A stretch of DNA of 64,000 bases, from contig CM043967.1 of the NCBI GenBank assembly GCA_014529385.2, positions 133,170,682-133,234,681 on the forward strand. The letters run 5' to 3'. Position 1 is the stretch's first letter, and each line of letters begins with the position of its first letter. Position numbers and translations under genes: made by a program. This document shows positions 24,004-35,135 of this stretch, one piece after another. The stretch is from Adiantum capillus-veneris. Taxonomy: Eukaryota; Streptophyta; Polypodiopsida; Polypodiales; Pteridaceae. Under the pieces are notes generated by a model. It searched no databases. It was not told the DNA's origin and saw nothing but the letters and a program-made list of their open reading frames with translations.

Positions 24004-25203
24004 TGTTAAACTGGAGCGAGAGAGCGCAGGTAGACGAGAAGAGAGAGAGACAACACCATCATGTGCCTTTTCAAGGGTCTTTAACAACCCTATATATACA
24101 ATTGAATAGGTGCAAAATCTTCAATATCTTTGAACATGTTCAATACGTTTGAGCCACTTCAATATCTTTGAGCCCATGTACACACTGCTTGATGTGTCTT
24201 TCATCCTGTAAACAACATCAATTCAAGAAACATATCGAGATGTGAAGGTTAGAAATAAATACATCACATTATCCTTAGAGACGGTTCGCGACGCCGCTCT
24301 AGAGACGACATAAAAACAAACATAATGCCGATGAAATCACATGTGTAGATGACATAGAAACAAATATAACATCAATGCAATCACATGTTCACAAATATAT
24401 ACAAAGCCGGCATGTAATAAATACATTGGGACCCCCAAGATCTCAACTAACCGCTGTCATCATCATGGCTTACGTACCATGGCATCACGGTGTTCACCAT
24501 GGCATTAAGACGCTTAGAAAAAAAAAATTGAAATAGCAATCATCATGGCTTTTCATACCATGGCATCAGAGACGTTTTCAATAAAAACTTTGAAATACCA
24601 ATCATCATGGCTTTACGTACCATGGCATCACGATATTCACCATGGCATAAGAGACGCTCAAAAAAGTTTTAAAATACCAATCATCATGGTTTTACATACC
24701 ATGGCATCAGAGATGTTTTCTTCAAATCAAATAAAAATTGTAAAATAGTAATCTTCGTCATGGCTTTATGCAAAATCTGTAAAACCTCAAGACAATGACG
24801 AGTCAATAGATAACTTGAACCATGGATAAAGATAATAAAAACTCATCATGTAACTTTTTCCATGACATCATGGAGCTCGATTTGGTGAACCTTGTCCGTA
24901 CATGAAGACCATCATACCCATTAGTTTATGATTACATAAAAAGATCATAAAATTACATGAAGTATTATATGACAAATTGCAATGAGATCAATCATGCCAT
25001 AAATCGCATTGAATGGTGTACATTGAGGTAGAAATAAGACTTAAGTCAAGATGTATTAGATATAATCTCTCCTCGTAAGAAGCATCCGCAAGACGACTTC
25101 CATCTTAGTGTGGGAAACAGCCCTAAAAAAAACTTTCTTTTAAAATAATCCTTATCTTGTGTAATCAATGAAAGTAGAGGGGATAGAGGACAAGATATAA
25201 GCT
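24004..25203 (-). repeat. 3' LTR of copy A, rearranged
   Basis: Its outer 63 bp match 26460-26523, and its inner 116 bp (25088-25203) match 26574-26690. The ~1 kb between has no counterpart in the other LTR and includes a CCATGG-rich minisatellite. Either the long form is original and the other LTR lost its middle, or this one gained it. Confidence 0.6.
24463..24780. repeat. Minisatellite with CATCATGG/ACCATGGCATCA units
   Basis: The phrase CATCATGGCTTTACGTACCA followed by TGGCATCA recurs four to five times, alternating with CACCATGGCAT and AGAGACGC/AAGACGCT tracts at about 60-120 bp spacing. The small frame across it is a repeat artefact. Confidence 0.65.
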
Positions 25204-26447
25204 GTCGGGCAGAGCTTAGTGATGACGAAGGCCAAAAGCGTAGAGATACATGAGGTGGCGTTAACTGCTGGCCAGGTTGGAGGAAAGTATTGCAACCATA
25301 GCCACAAGTGAAAGCCAGAGCAGAACTACACCAACTGTCGGCCTCACAGGGAAGCTGACACGTGCAAAGTTCACGCTGACACCACTTTCTGCCTCATAGG
25401 GAGACAGACAAATTAGATTGCAGCAATCAAAGCACACGGAGGCCATTTGGCAGGTGGTTCTTGTCAATTTGCTCTCGGTAAACTTGAGCATTCACTAGGT
25501 CATCTAAGCATTGCTAGGCCACTGATGATAAGCTATTGTCATCGCACAATCAAAGCATGCAGAGAACCAAAGCAAGCGAAGGTCCTTTGGCGGGTCGTTC
25601 TTCATGATAAGCAGTTGTCATTGCACAATTAAAGCACGTCTATAATCAAAGCTAGCTAGAGAAGACCCTTTGGCAGTGAGAAGATGGACCAAGTTTGAGC
25701 AAAGCCTCCATTGGTGGTCCGAAAATAATAGACATGTGATGAAAGCGGTAGCAGTTTACTTAGGATGCACTGCAAGCTGACTATTGTTGGACTGCTATAT
25801 TGGTCCGCACATAGAGATACATGAGATCGATTGAGTCCCTATTTTGAGCAAAGCGAATTAAAAAGCAGCTGAGCATGCCCACGATAGATGGGAAGTCATT
25901 TAAAGCAGCTGAGAAGGGGAGCGCTGCCTGATTTGGCTCTCCTTGCATTAGTTATAGGCGTTTATATCAACCAGCTAAATATACCGAAAGCAGCCATTTG
26001 CGTAGCCACTTAGAGAGGCTTTTGATCTCTATCATGCTCGGCCTGATCAGGTAAAGAGCATAGAAAGCTCATCATCCGCACTCCATCAGGGGTAAAGAGC
26101 ATAGAAAGCTCACCGTCCGCGCTCCATCAGGCTCCGCTTATACATACATCATACTGCTAAACATACATATTTAGGTTGCGCTTATACATCAAGCTGCACC
26201 ATGGTGGCCTAGCAGTAAATTATTATAAGTCTGCGCTAGACCAACCGGCTTGCAATCTCATACCCACAATTAACGTAGAATTAATCTTCTGCATGCAACT
26301 TATACAACACGACCATAAACAAAAAGAAAAATAAAAAAATTGACTTATCTTTGGCCATGCGTTGCTTGATAACTGCCGATGAACCTCTAATTGTTTTGTC
26401 ATGAAGCTTCGTCACTACCCACCATGCCTTAACGCCTTGGATTGTAT
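25204..26447 (-). other. Internal region of the LTR element, non-coding
   Basis: About 1.24 kb without recognisable gag, protease, RT or integrase. It holds short repeats: TCATCGCACAATCAAAGCA occurs twice in variant form near 25538-25640, and GTAAAGAGCATAGAAAGCTC occurs twice (26051 and 26094). The length and emptiness fit a TRIM or LARD-type derivative. Confidence 0.6.
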
Positions 26448-26459
26448 GCTCTGATACCA
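26448..26459 (-). promoter_or_regulatory. Primer-binding site (tRNA-iMet type)
   Basis: On the minus strand the site reads TGGTATCAGAGC immediately after the LTR end TTTAACA, the standard PBS of many plant copia-related elements. It also fixes the orientation of the element. The second copy is at 42184-42195. Confidence 0.85.
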
Positions 26460-26731
26460 TGTTAAACTGGAGCAAGAGAGCGCAGGTAGACGAGAAGAGA
26501 GAGAGACAACACGATCATGTGCAAACCCCAAAAGTGTGTCTACTGATCACACGAGATGTGTTTATATAGAGGTGCAAGACGACTTCCATCTTAGTGTGGG
26601 AAACAGCCCTAAAAAAAAACTTGCTTTTAAAATAATCCTTATCTTGTGTAATCAATGAAAGTAGAGGGGATAGAGGACAAGATATAAGCTTTTGTTGAGC
26701 TATATATAGTATCTCTATATATAGCTCAACA
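26460..26731 (-). repeat. 5' LTR of copy A, 272 bp, with terminal hairpin
   Basis: The outer end (26693-26731) is a 17-bp inverted repeat with a 5-bp spacer: TGTTGAGCTATATATAG and its complement. The LTR boundary is set by the CATAT duplication and the PBS. Confidence 0.75.
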
Positions 26732-27165
26732 CATATAAGCAACAATAAGCTAGAAGAGTTGTCAATATACCCCTTCTTTGGGTGGATAGTGTACATGTTT
26801 TTGATATCCACTACATCAGCATGTGTAAATAAGAGATATAAGAAGATAGTGCATGATAATAAGGTGTGATAATAATTATGATACCACATGTAATTATTAC
26901 GTCGATGTAAATATATATATGTGAGGCGATATTAATGATGGTATTGCATGTAATGTCTAGTTGGGAAGTAGTGAGATAGGATATAAACACCTACCTATAA
27001 CAATTATGATACCACATGTATAAATAGACAATGTCCATGACTGTATATATAGAGCTTTATATGTACCTAGAGTGTCAACTTATAGATAATTAATTGATTG
27101 ACTTTCCCTTCATATTCCAATATGTGGCATCTATGAATAAATATTGTATGCAGTAGGAGTAGTAA
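26732..27165. repeat. Satellite, short block between insertions
   Basis: Standard satellite phrases (CTTCTTTGGGTGGATAGTG, GATACCACATGT, CTTCATATTCCAATATG) continue the subunit that was split by the LTR element. Confidence 0.85.
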
Positions 27166-28254
27166 GAGAATCCCTAAGAGGATATATATATAGATATATA
27201 GTGTGGAGATTGGAGATTTCTGAGTAGGGTTCTACGTTATCAACTATAGCAGCCTGTGCAAAAGCCAAGCTTTCCAGCCTGGCAAGGGTAAACTGAGCCC
27301 CATGCTAATGCACTCTAAATTGGCACATGGATATTTTGGTAAATTTTGAAGTGCGAGGCACAGCCGCCGGGGTCTATTGAGTCAGATTCGGACGAGGGCT
27401 CGTGAAACATTTTTTGTGGACCCTGCTTTGGAACTTTTTCACATATTATAACTAAAAGTTTCATAATATGAACCGGCTTGAGAACCTTCTTGCCCAAATT
27501 TGAGCCAGCCATTTTTTATTTTGAACAAGCTGTGGATAAAGCGAACCTATTTTTTTCCGAGCTTGTATACTAATATTGTCGAACAGTGTTTGCGACAAAT
27601 GTGTCTCAACTTAGGCCCCTATCACACTGGGGCACCCAAAACATGCCCAAGAGGAGGTGGCGCCCCCCTATTCGTCCGCCAAAAAGCGATTTCGAGCCTA
27701 GAAGCTTTGTCAGATGGCCAGCCTCTTAAGCCCGGCCAACTTTCCAAAGTGGTGGCCATCTCTCAAAAAGTAACCCGCAAGCGCACGTCACAGGTCTTAA
27801 TATCGTGCCATTTTCAATTTCAAAAATGTAGGTTGAGAGCAAAGGGGAAAGAAGAAATTCCACCCCAAAATAGAGAAAAGTAGTGTAAACACCCAAAAAC
27901 ATAGCCGGATTTTCTAAAATTTCCTCTTGGCAAATTCAAGGAAAGTATGTATGTATGTTACACTAATATTATTATGCAATGCTCCAATCTTCAATGATTG
28001 GTTGGTGGCCCACACTCCAGCAGTGTTTCATGAGCGATTAGATCACTCCTCCTTTTGGCTCTCCCACTTTGAGCGTGAGACTTCTGCCGTGGACATGGAG
28101 ATTCCAGTGCGCGCCACTCTTTTTCCCTCTGTCTCCACATGGTGCTAGCTAGCTGCCACCAACATCATGCTTCAATCAATGTTGACTGTGTGCTGCCATG
28201 AACAGACCCAGGTCCCACTCGCCTTGTCCCGCCCAAATGGCCAGGGCCCAGCAC

Positions 28255-28271
28255 CTCTCTCTCTCTCTCTC
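28255..28271 (+). repeat. (CT)n microsatellite, short allele
   Basis: About 8.5 CT units between GGGCCCAGCAC and CAGCTGCGG. The same site in unit 2 (43993-44203) has about 105 units. Confidence 0.95.
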
Positions 28272-29460
28272 AGCTGCGGCACAGAAAACTTCTCTTCTTC
28301 TTCTTCTTCTTCTCTCAGCTGCGGCACAGAAAGCTAGGTCTCCATCGCCTGGAGCTATCGGTACACTAGCGCCTAGCTAGGCCGCCATTCACTTGCTGCT
28401 CTGTCTCTCTCTGTCTCTCTGGTTCCAACTCAGGTGTAGGAGCTGCGAACGCGTGGCGCTGCTCTTTGTAGTCTGTCAGGGCATCCCAGCTCATGTGTAG
28501 GAGCTGCCAACGCCTGACGCAGCTGATCTCCCTCGTCTCTCAGTGCATCTTAGCTCATGTGAAGAAGCTGCCAATGCCAGAATAGTAGTCTGCAGGCCGC
28601 CATCAAGCCTGGTCCAGCGCGCGAGCGGGTTGCTCAAATCAGTTGTGAAGGCTTCACTTCGACATATTGAAGAAGACGTCGTGCAGTAGCGTAGCCTGTC
28701 GCAATACTTCAACTCATCGGCATTGGGTTCTCTTAAATCTTTCAGGTGCTTAGCATTTTTTCTCCTCTGGTTATTTCCATTGTTTGGAGGAATTAGACGT
28801 GGCACTCTATTAATCAAGCTCTTTATTCCCTCATCATGTATACTGCTCTCTCGATTATGGAATTAATAGTGCATGAAGAAACTTAATTTTAGTGTAGCTT
28901 AGCCTCAAATGCCATGCTTGCATGTATAGATGGACGTAATTAGAGCAATGATAGAAAAAGATTTACTGTAGATAGTTGGTTTATTAATGTACGTGAATGA
29001 GAATAAGTATACATGCATGGCTTTTATCTCTGTGTATTTCATCCAGCTATTTCTGTGTTAGACCGTAACTGGTTTTGGAATTTTTTTTATTTGTTAAATA
29101 AAGTTGCCCATGCTTCCAAAAGAGTGACTCACTGACAATTTGATAGAAGTACGAGATTTTTGTGCACCTTGCGTGGGACCACACCCCAAACCCCCGTCCG
29201 TTGCATGCTTAAAAGCATACCTTGGCATTATAGAGAATTTTGCTAAGTCTTTTTTTTTTTTTTAAATGCTGCTCATGTTGTAAAAGTAGGATGTAGAAGC
29301 TACTCCATGTTGTATAATGCGGCTCCAGTATAGTACCCAACCCTATTCAAGTTGATAAGCTTATGCTCATTCAAGTTGATTGATAAGCTTGTTGGTGGCT
29401 TCAGTCCAGAGATCTTTGATCATCCTTGTGGAGGCGCCTCCTTGAGTGCGGCCTCCTTAA

Positions 29461-29498
29461 CGATGATCAGCAACGTTAAGTTTGCTAGCTGATCATCG
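29461..29498. repeat. Stem-loop, 11-bp arms
   Basis: Arms CGATGATCAGC and GCTGATCATCG with a 16-nt loop. The second copy is at 45393-45430. The function is unknown. Confidence 0.7.
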
Positions 29499-30023
29499 TC
29501 GCCATTGGCCCGATGCGAGATCTCCACAACCCCCATTGTATTGGCCCTTAAATGGGTTGAGAATAGGGTCGGTTCTCTTGCTTGTCTAGTTGTAGTTGCA
29601 TGAACTGAACTAATTTGGCCCCTTAGGACGTCTTGAATCGAAAAGGCTTATAATTAGTCCTTTTCTAACTTACCAGGTTTCTTTTGATGGAGATTCACAA
29701 CTATTATCTTCCAGACTTTAAGCTGGAGTCTGGAGACCTTGGTAAATTCTTTCACTCCCTAGATCATATTGGGCAGTTATCTAAGCCAACCGCCACAATG
29801 CTTTGCTTTGATAGGATGTTAGAAAGGTGTATAGTCGGAATCTACCCTTCAACACACGTAAAGCTATAATTAACATCATTTTCTACCGTTCAATTTAGAA
29901 ACATGCCAACTATAATCCATCCCATTGACACCTTTGTCCATGTACACATAGGGTTCCAAAGCTAGAATACCGCACATGTCAAATGGTGTACAAACAGTGT
30001 GGTTTATAGTATCTTGATTGCTA

Positions 30024-30028
<5 letters not shown>

Positions 30029-30114
<86 letters not shown>
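30029..30114 (+). repeat. (GA)n microsatellite, 86 bp
   Basis: Uninterrupted GA run directly after CTACCATG. The unit-2 counterpart at 45961-46006 is 46 bp. Confidence 0.95.
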
Positions 30115-30118
<4 letters not shown>

Positions 30119-30214
30119 CGAATGATAGGCTTAACATGGTTCTCTAATGTTAAGTGCTAGCCAGATAGCAATTTAGCAGCCTACTTCTCTAATGATTTCA
30201 TGTAGTCGAGTTAT

Positions 30215-30246
30215 CATGAGTTGTTACTAGTTAGTAACAACCCATG
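30215..30246. repeat. Palindrome, 15-bp arms
   Basis: Arms CATGAGTTGTTACTA and TAGTAACAACCCATG, spacer GT, with one mismatch. In unit 2 (46107-46138) the arms match perfectly. A partial third repeat of the same phrase follows to about 30280. Confidence 0.75.
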
Positions 30247-30304
30247 TTACTAGTTATCATGGGTTGTTACTAGTTAGTAATGTGCGATTGTCGTATTTTT
30301 CAGA

Positions 30305-30535
30305 ATGAACACAGAGCACACTCACGAGTATGCTCTTAACGAAGCTATTTGGAATACCATTATTAGAATCCAATCTGTGATGGATTCCCATCGAGCTTCC
30401 ATAAAGCTTCAAGACGATGTAATGCGTGTCTTATTTCAAGGCTTAGGCTCTGTTTCTGAAGAAAACGAGAAATGTCTTGCTAAGCTCTTGGCAGAGAAGA
30501 GCAATGCTAAGAACTACGACCTACGATATAAATAA
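30305..30535 (+). CDS. 76-codon open frame, unknown function, exon-like
   Basis: The start ATG follows TTTTTCAGA, which could be a splice acceptor. The product is hydrophilic and probably helical (HEYALNEAIWNTIIRIQSVM ... SVSEENEKCLAKLLAEKS), unlike the surrounding shadows. The last codons (NYDLRYK) lie in satellite sequence, so the original 3' end is lost. The unit-2 copy (46197-46427) differs by one residue. No family was recognised; it may be a fragment of a captured gene. Confidence 0.3.
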   Translation: MNTEHTHEYALNEAIWNTIIRIQSVMDSHRASIKLQDDVMRVLFQGLGSVSEENEKCLAKLLAEKSNAKNYDLRYK

Positions 30536-33500
30536 TGTACACTAATAATTACGATACATATAGTCTAGTAATTGGATAACGATCTAGAATATAAAAAACA
30601 AGCTAGAGTTGTTGTGATACTCATTCTTTGGGTGGATAGTGTACATGTTTTTGATATCCACTAGACAGGATGTAAATTAGAAATATAAGAGGATAGTGCA
30701 TGATAATAAGGTGTGATAATAATTATGATACCGCATGTATTTATTACGATGGTCCCAACGATATGTGATGCGATAATAATGATAGTATTCATGTGCATAT
30801 ATTGTCTAGCTAGAAAGTAGTGAAAATGGATATAAACCCTAAACGTACAGTAATTATGATCCACATATATAGATAGACAATATTAACATGTAAGTAGAAT
30901 GACAACAATAATAGGCTAGAAGAGTTGTCAATATAACCCTTTTTTGGGTGGATAGTGTACATGTTTCTAATATCTAGTACATTGGTTGTAAATTGGAGAT
31001 ATAGGAAGATAGTGCATGATAGTAAGGTTTGATAATAACTATATTACCACATGAAATTATTATGAAGATATAATAATGATGGCATTGCATGCATGTACTA
31101 TTGTCTAGTTGGGAAGTGTGAGATAGGATATAAACAATAACATGGCCTACAATATTTATGATACCACATGTATAGATAGACATTGTCCATGCTAGTATAT
31201 ATAAACCTTTTTATATACCTAGATTGTATTACCTATATATAATTAATCATGAAATTGCCCTTCATATTTCAATACGTGCGATCTATGAATAATTAATGTA
31301 TGTAGGATAAAAATGATGCATGCCTAGGCCTCGTGACTAGTTAGACACTTAGATATGATATATTAACATCAAGAGAGGTGGTGAGCTACAATAATATTTT
31401 GGAGCTACAATATAAATAAAGAACTCTGATAGTAACGATACGTATAGTCTAGCTAAATAATGAGTTAGCATGTAACTTGTAAGCTAAGAGGTATAAACAC
31501 TAAGCTACAATGATTATGATACCACATGTATAGATAGACATTATTAACATGTACATAGAAAGTCAACTTCTAGATAATTAATGAATGGACTTGCCCTTCA
31601 TATTTCAATACATGCGATCTATGAACAAATAATGCGAGATAATAATGATACATGCATGCCTAGGCCTCTAGAGTCTAGTTGAACACTCATATATGATATA
31701 TTAACATTGAGAGAGATGATGAGCTACAATAATAATTACGAGCTATGATATAAACAATTCACACTAATAAATATGCTATATATAGTCTAGTTGAATAATG
31801 ATTGAGCATATAAGCAATGATAGGCTAGCAGAGTTGTGAATATAACCCTTTTTTGGGTGGCTAGTTTCGTATATCCACTAGATAGGATGTAAATTAGAGA
31901 TATACGAAGATAGTGCATGGTAATAAGGTGTGACAATAATTATGATACCACATGTAATTATTACGATGATCCCAACGATATGTGATGCGATAATAATGAT
32001 GGTATTCACGTGCATATATTGTCTAGCTAGAAAGTAGTGAAAATGGATATAAACCCTAAACCTACAGTAATTATGATCCACATGTATAGATAGTTAATAT
32101 TAACATGTACATAGAATGTCAACATATAGATAACTAATTGACAGACTTGCCTTGAATATTTCAATACATGCAATCTATAAATAAATAATAATGATACATG
32201 CATTCCTAGGTCTCTAGTCTAAAAAAACTCATATATGATATATTAACATTGAAAGACACAATGAGCTACAATAATAAGTACAAGCTACGATATAAATAAT
32301 TCACGCTAATAAATATGATACATATAGTCTATAAGTTGAATAATGATTGAGCATATAAGCAATAATAGGCTACAAGAATTGTGAATATAACCCTTTTTTG
32401 GGTGGATAGTGTACATGTTTCTCATAACCACTACATTGGGTGTAATTTAGAGATATAGGAACGTAGCGCATGATAATAAGGTATGACAATAACTGTGATA
32501 CCACATGAAATTATAATAATGATATAATAATGATGGCACTGCATGTAGTACTGTCTAGTTGGGAAGTAGTGAGATAGGATATAAACAATAACCTGGCCTA
32601 CAATGATTATGATACCACATGTATAGATAGACAATGTCCATGCATGTATATATAAATCTTTGTATATACGTACATAGACTATACCTATATATAATTAATC
32701 CATGGACTTGCCCCTTATATTTCAATATGTGCGATCTATAAACAAATAATGTATGTAGGATAATAATGATGCATGCCTATTCCTCTTCCCTATTTGGACA
32801 CTAAGAGATGATATATTAACATCAAGAGAGGTGATGAGCTACAATAATATTTACAAGCTACGATACAAATAATGCACTCTAATAGTGACGATACATATAT
32901 TCTAGCTAGCTAATGAGTTAGCATGTAACTTGTAAGCTAGGAGATATCAACACTAACCTACAATGATTATGATACCACATGTATAGATCGACAATATTAG
33001 CATGTACGTAGAATGTCAACTTATAGATAATTAATTGATGGACTTGCCCTTCATATTTCAATACAGGCAATCTATGAACAAATAATACGAGATAATAATG
33101 ATACATGCATGCCTAGGCGTCTAGTCTTGTTGGACACTAGCTCATATATGATATACTAACATCGAGAGAGAGAGGATGAGCTATGATATAAATAATTCAC
33201 ACTAGAAAATATGAAAAATAAAGTCTAGTTGAATAATGATTGAGCATATAAGCAATAATACGGTAGAACAGTTGTGAATATAACCCTTTTTTGGGTGGAT
33301 AGTGTACATGTTTATGGTATCCACTACATTGGTTGTAAATTAGAGATACAGGAAGATATTGCATGATAATAATGATGGCATTGCATGTACTGTTTTCTAG
33401 TTGGGATGTGTGAGATAGGATATAAACAATAACATGGCCTACAATGATTATGATACCACGTGGATAGATAGACATTGTCCATGCTAGTATATAAATCTTT

Positions 33501-35001
33501 CTATATACCTAGACTGTCTTACCTATATATAATTAATCCATGGACTAGCTTGCCCTTCATATTTCAATACGTGCGATCTATGAATAAATAGTGTATGTAG
33601 GATAAAAATGATGCATGTCTAGGCCTCTTGACTAGTTGGACACTTAGATATGATATATTACCGTCAAGAGAGGTGACGAGCTACAATAATATTTTCGAGC
33701 TACAATATAAATAATCCACTGTAATAGTGTCGATACATATATTCTAGCTAGATAATGAGTTAATTAGCATGTAACTTGTAAGCTAGGAGATATAAACACT
33801 AACCTAGAATGATTATGATACCACATGTATAGATAGACAATATTAACATGTACATAGAATGTCAACATATAAATATAAATTAATTGATGGACTTGCCCTT
33901 CATATTTCAATACATGAGATCTATGAACAAATAATGGGAGATAATAATGATACATGCATGCCTAGGCCTCTAGTCTGGTTGCACACTAGCTCATATATGG
34001 TATATTAAGATCGAGAGAGATGATGAGCTAAAATAATAATTACGAGCTACAATATAAATAATTCACACTCATCATTACCATACATATAGTCTAGTAATCG
34101 GATAAGGATCTAGCATATAAACAACAAGCTAGAGTTGTGTGTATAATCATTCTTTGGATGGATAGTGTACATGGTTTTGCTATCCACTAGATAGGATGTA
34201 AACTAGTAACTATGATACCACATGAAATTATTATGTCGATATAATAATGATGGCACTGCATATACTATTGTCTAGTTGAAAAGTATTGAGATAGGATATA
34301 AACAATAACCTGGCCTATAATGATTATGATACCACATGTATAGATAGACAATGTCCATGCTTATATATATAAAGCTTTGTATATACGTACGTAGACTATA
34401 CCTCTATATTATTAATCCATATGGGATCTATGAATAAGTAATGCGGGATAATAATCATACATGCTTAGGCCTCTTGTCTAGTTGGACACTAAGCTATCAT
34501 ATATTAACATCGAGAGAGATGATGAGCTACAATAATAACTACAACCTACGATATAAATAATGCACACTAAAAATTACGATACATATAGTCTAGTAATTGG
34601 ATAACAATCTAGCATATAAACAACAAGCTAGAGTTGTTGTGATACTCATTCTTTGGGTGGCTAGTGTACATGTTTCGTATATCCACTAGATAGGATGTAA
34701 ATTAGAGATATAAGAAGATAGTGCATGGTAATAAGGTGTGACAATAATTATAATACCACATGTAATTATTGAGATGATCCCAACGATATGTGATGCGATA
34801 ATAATGATGGTATTCACGTGCATATATTGTCTAGCTAGAAAGTCGTGAAAATGGATATAAACCCTAAACCTACAGTAATTATGATCCACATGTATAGATA
34901 GTTAATATTAACGTAGAATATCAACATATAGATAACTAATTGACAGACTTTCCTTGAATATTTCAATACATGCAATCTATAAATAAATGATAATGATACA
35001 T
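30520..35001. repeat. AT-rich complex satellite, block 2
   Basis: Continuous satellite subunits of the four types described for the 48-53 kb array. The block ends abruptly at 35001 (AATGATACAT) against a truncated CACTA terminus. The stretch 31555 to about 33201 is absent from unit 2. Confidence 0.9.
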
Positions 35002-35135
35002 ACTTATAGCGACGGCTATAGCAACGCATATAGCGACGCTCTCGTAGCGACGCTATTAGCGACGTCGGGGGTTATAAAAACCCAGTGTATTTTCGTCGCT
35101 AACAGCGTCACAAGAGCACACAACCTCTTGTAGTG
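35002..35135. mobile_element. Truncated CACTA right terminus
   Basis: This is a copy of 19554-19699, with 12 bp missing after GCGACG. It ends CCTCTTGTAGTG and is followed by ATATAAACAATAACC. The element interior is absent, so the fragment was carried by the duplication and is not an independent insertion. Confidence 0.88.

Larger units (their letters stand above)
24004..26731 (-). mobile_element. Non-autonomous LTR retrotransposon, copy A, TSD CATAT
   Basis: The element is 2728 bp and flanked by CATAT on both sides (23999-24003 and 26732-26736), with satellite sequence continuing beyond each. Both LTRs start TGTTAAACTGGAGC on the plus strand (24004 and 26460). On the minus strand the 5' LTR (26731-26460) begins TGTTGAGC, ends TTTAACA and is followed by TGGTATCAGAGC (26459-26448), a tRNA-Met-type primer-binding site. 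No gag or pol was recognised inside, so it depends on another element. The two LTRs are unequal: the 5' copy is 272 bp, while the 3' copy (24004 to about 25203) carries an extra ~1-kb middle and lacks the TGTTGAGC end. Confidence 0.82.
27166..30519. other. 3.35-kb non-satellite segment, copy A
   Basis: Satellite ends near TGTATGCAGTAGGA and resumes at AACTACGACCTACG. The interior has normal base composition and holds: a block (27370-28340) also found inverted and diverged at 55440-56290; a CT-rich leader-like tract with CAGCTGCGGCACAGAAA twice (28270, 28317); a stem-loop at 29461-29498; a GA microsatellite; and a short open frame at 30305. Satellite phases at the two edges differ, so this was not a clean insertion. 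It may be a composite transposon or a captured host fragment; no family was recognised. Confidence 0.65.
19554..35001 (+). repeat. Segmental tandem duplication, unit 1 (~15.4 kb)
   Basis: This unit begins inside the CACTA right terminus (ACTTATAGCGACGG at 19554) and includes satellite, the LTR element at 24004, the 3.35-kb segment at 27166 and more satellite. Unit 2 starts with the same bases at 35002. Matching landmarks run at a fixed offset of 15436, then 15736, 15738, 15932 and 15892 as single indels accumulate. Shadow-frame translations differ by zero to two residues between units, so the duplication is recent or artefactual. Confidence 0.9.

Noticed and set aside
30480-30525. Helitron-like end (short stem GCTCTT/AAGAGC followed by CTAAG)
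   Set aside because: No matching 5' TC end or A/T target site was found, and the satellite phases at the two edges differ. The signal is too weak to call.
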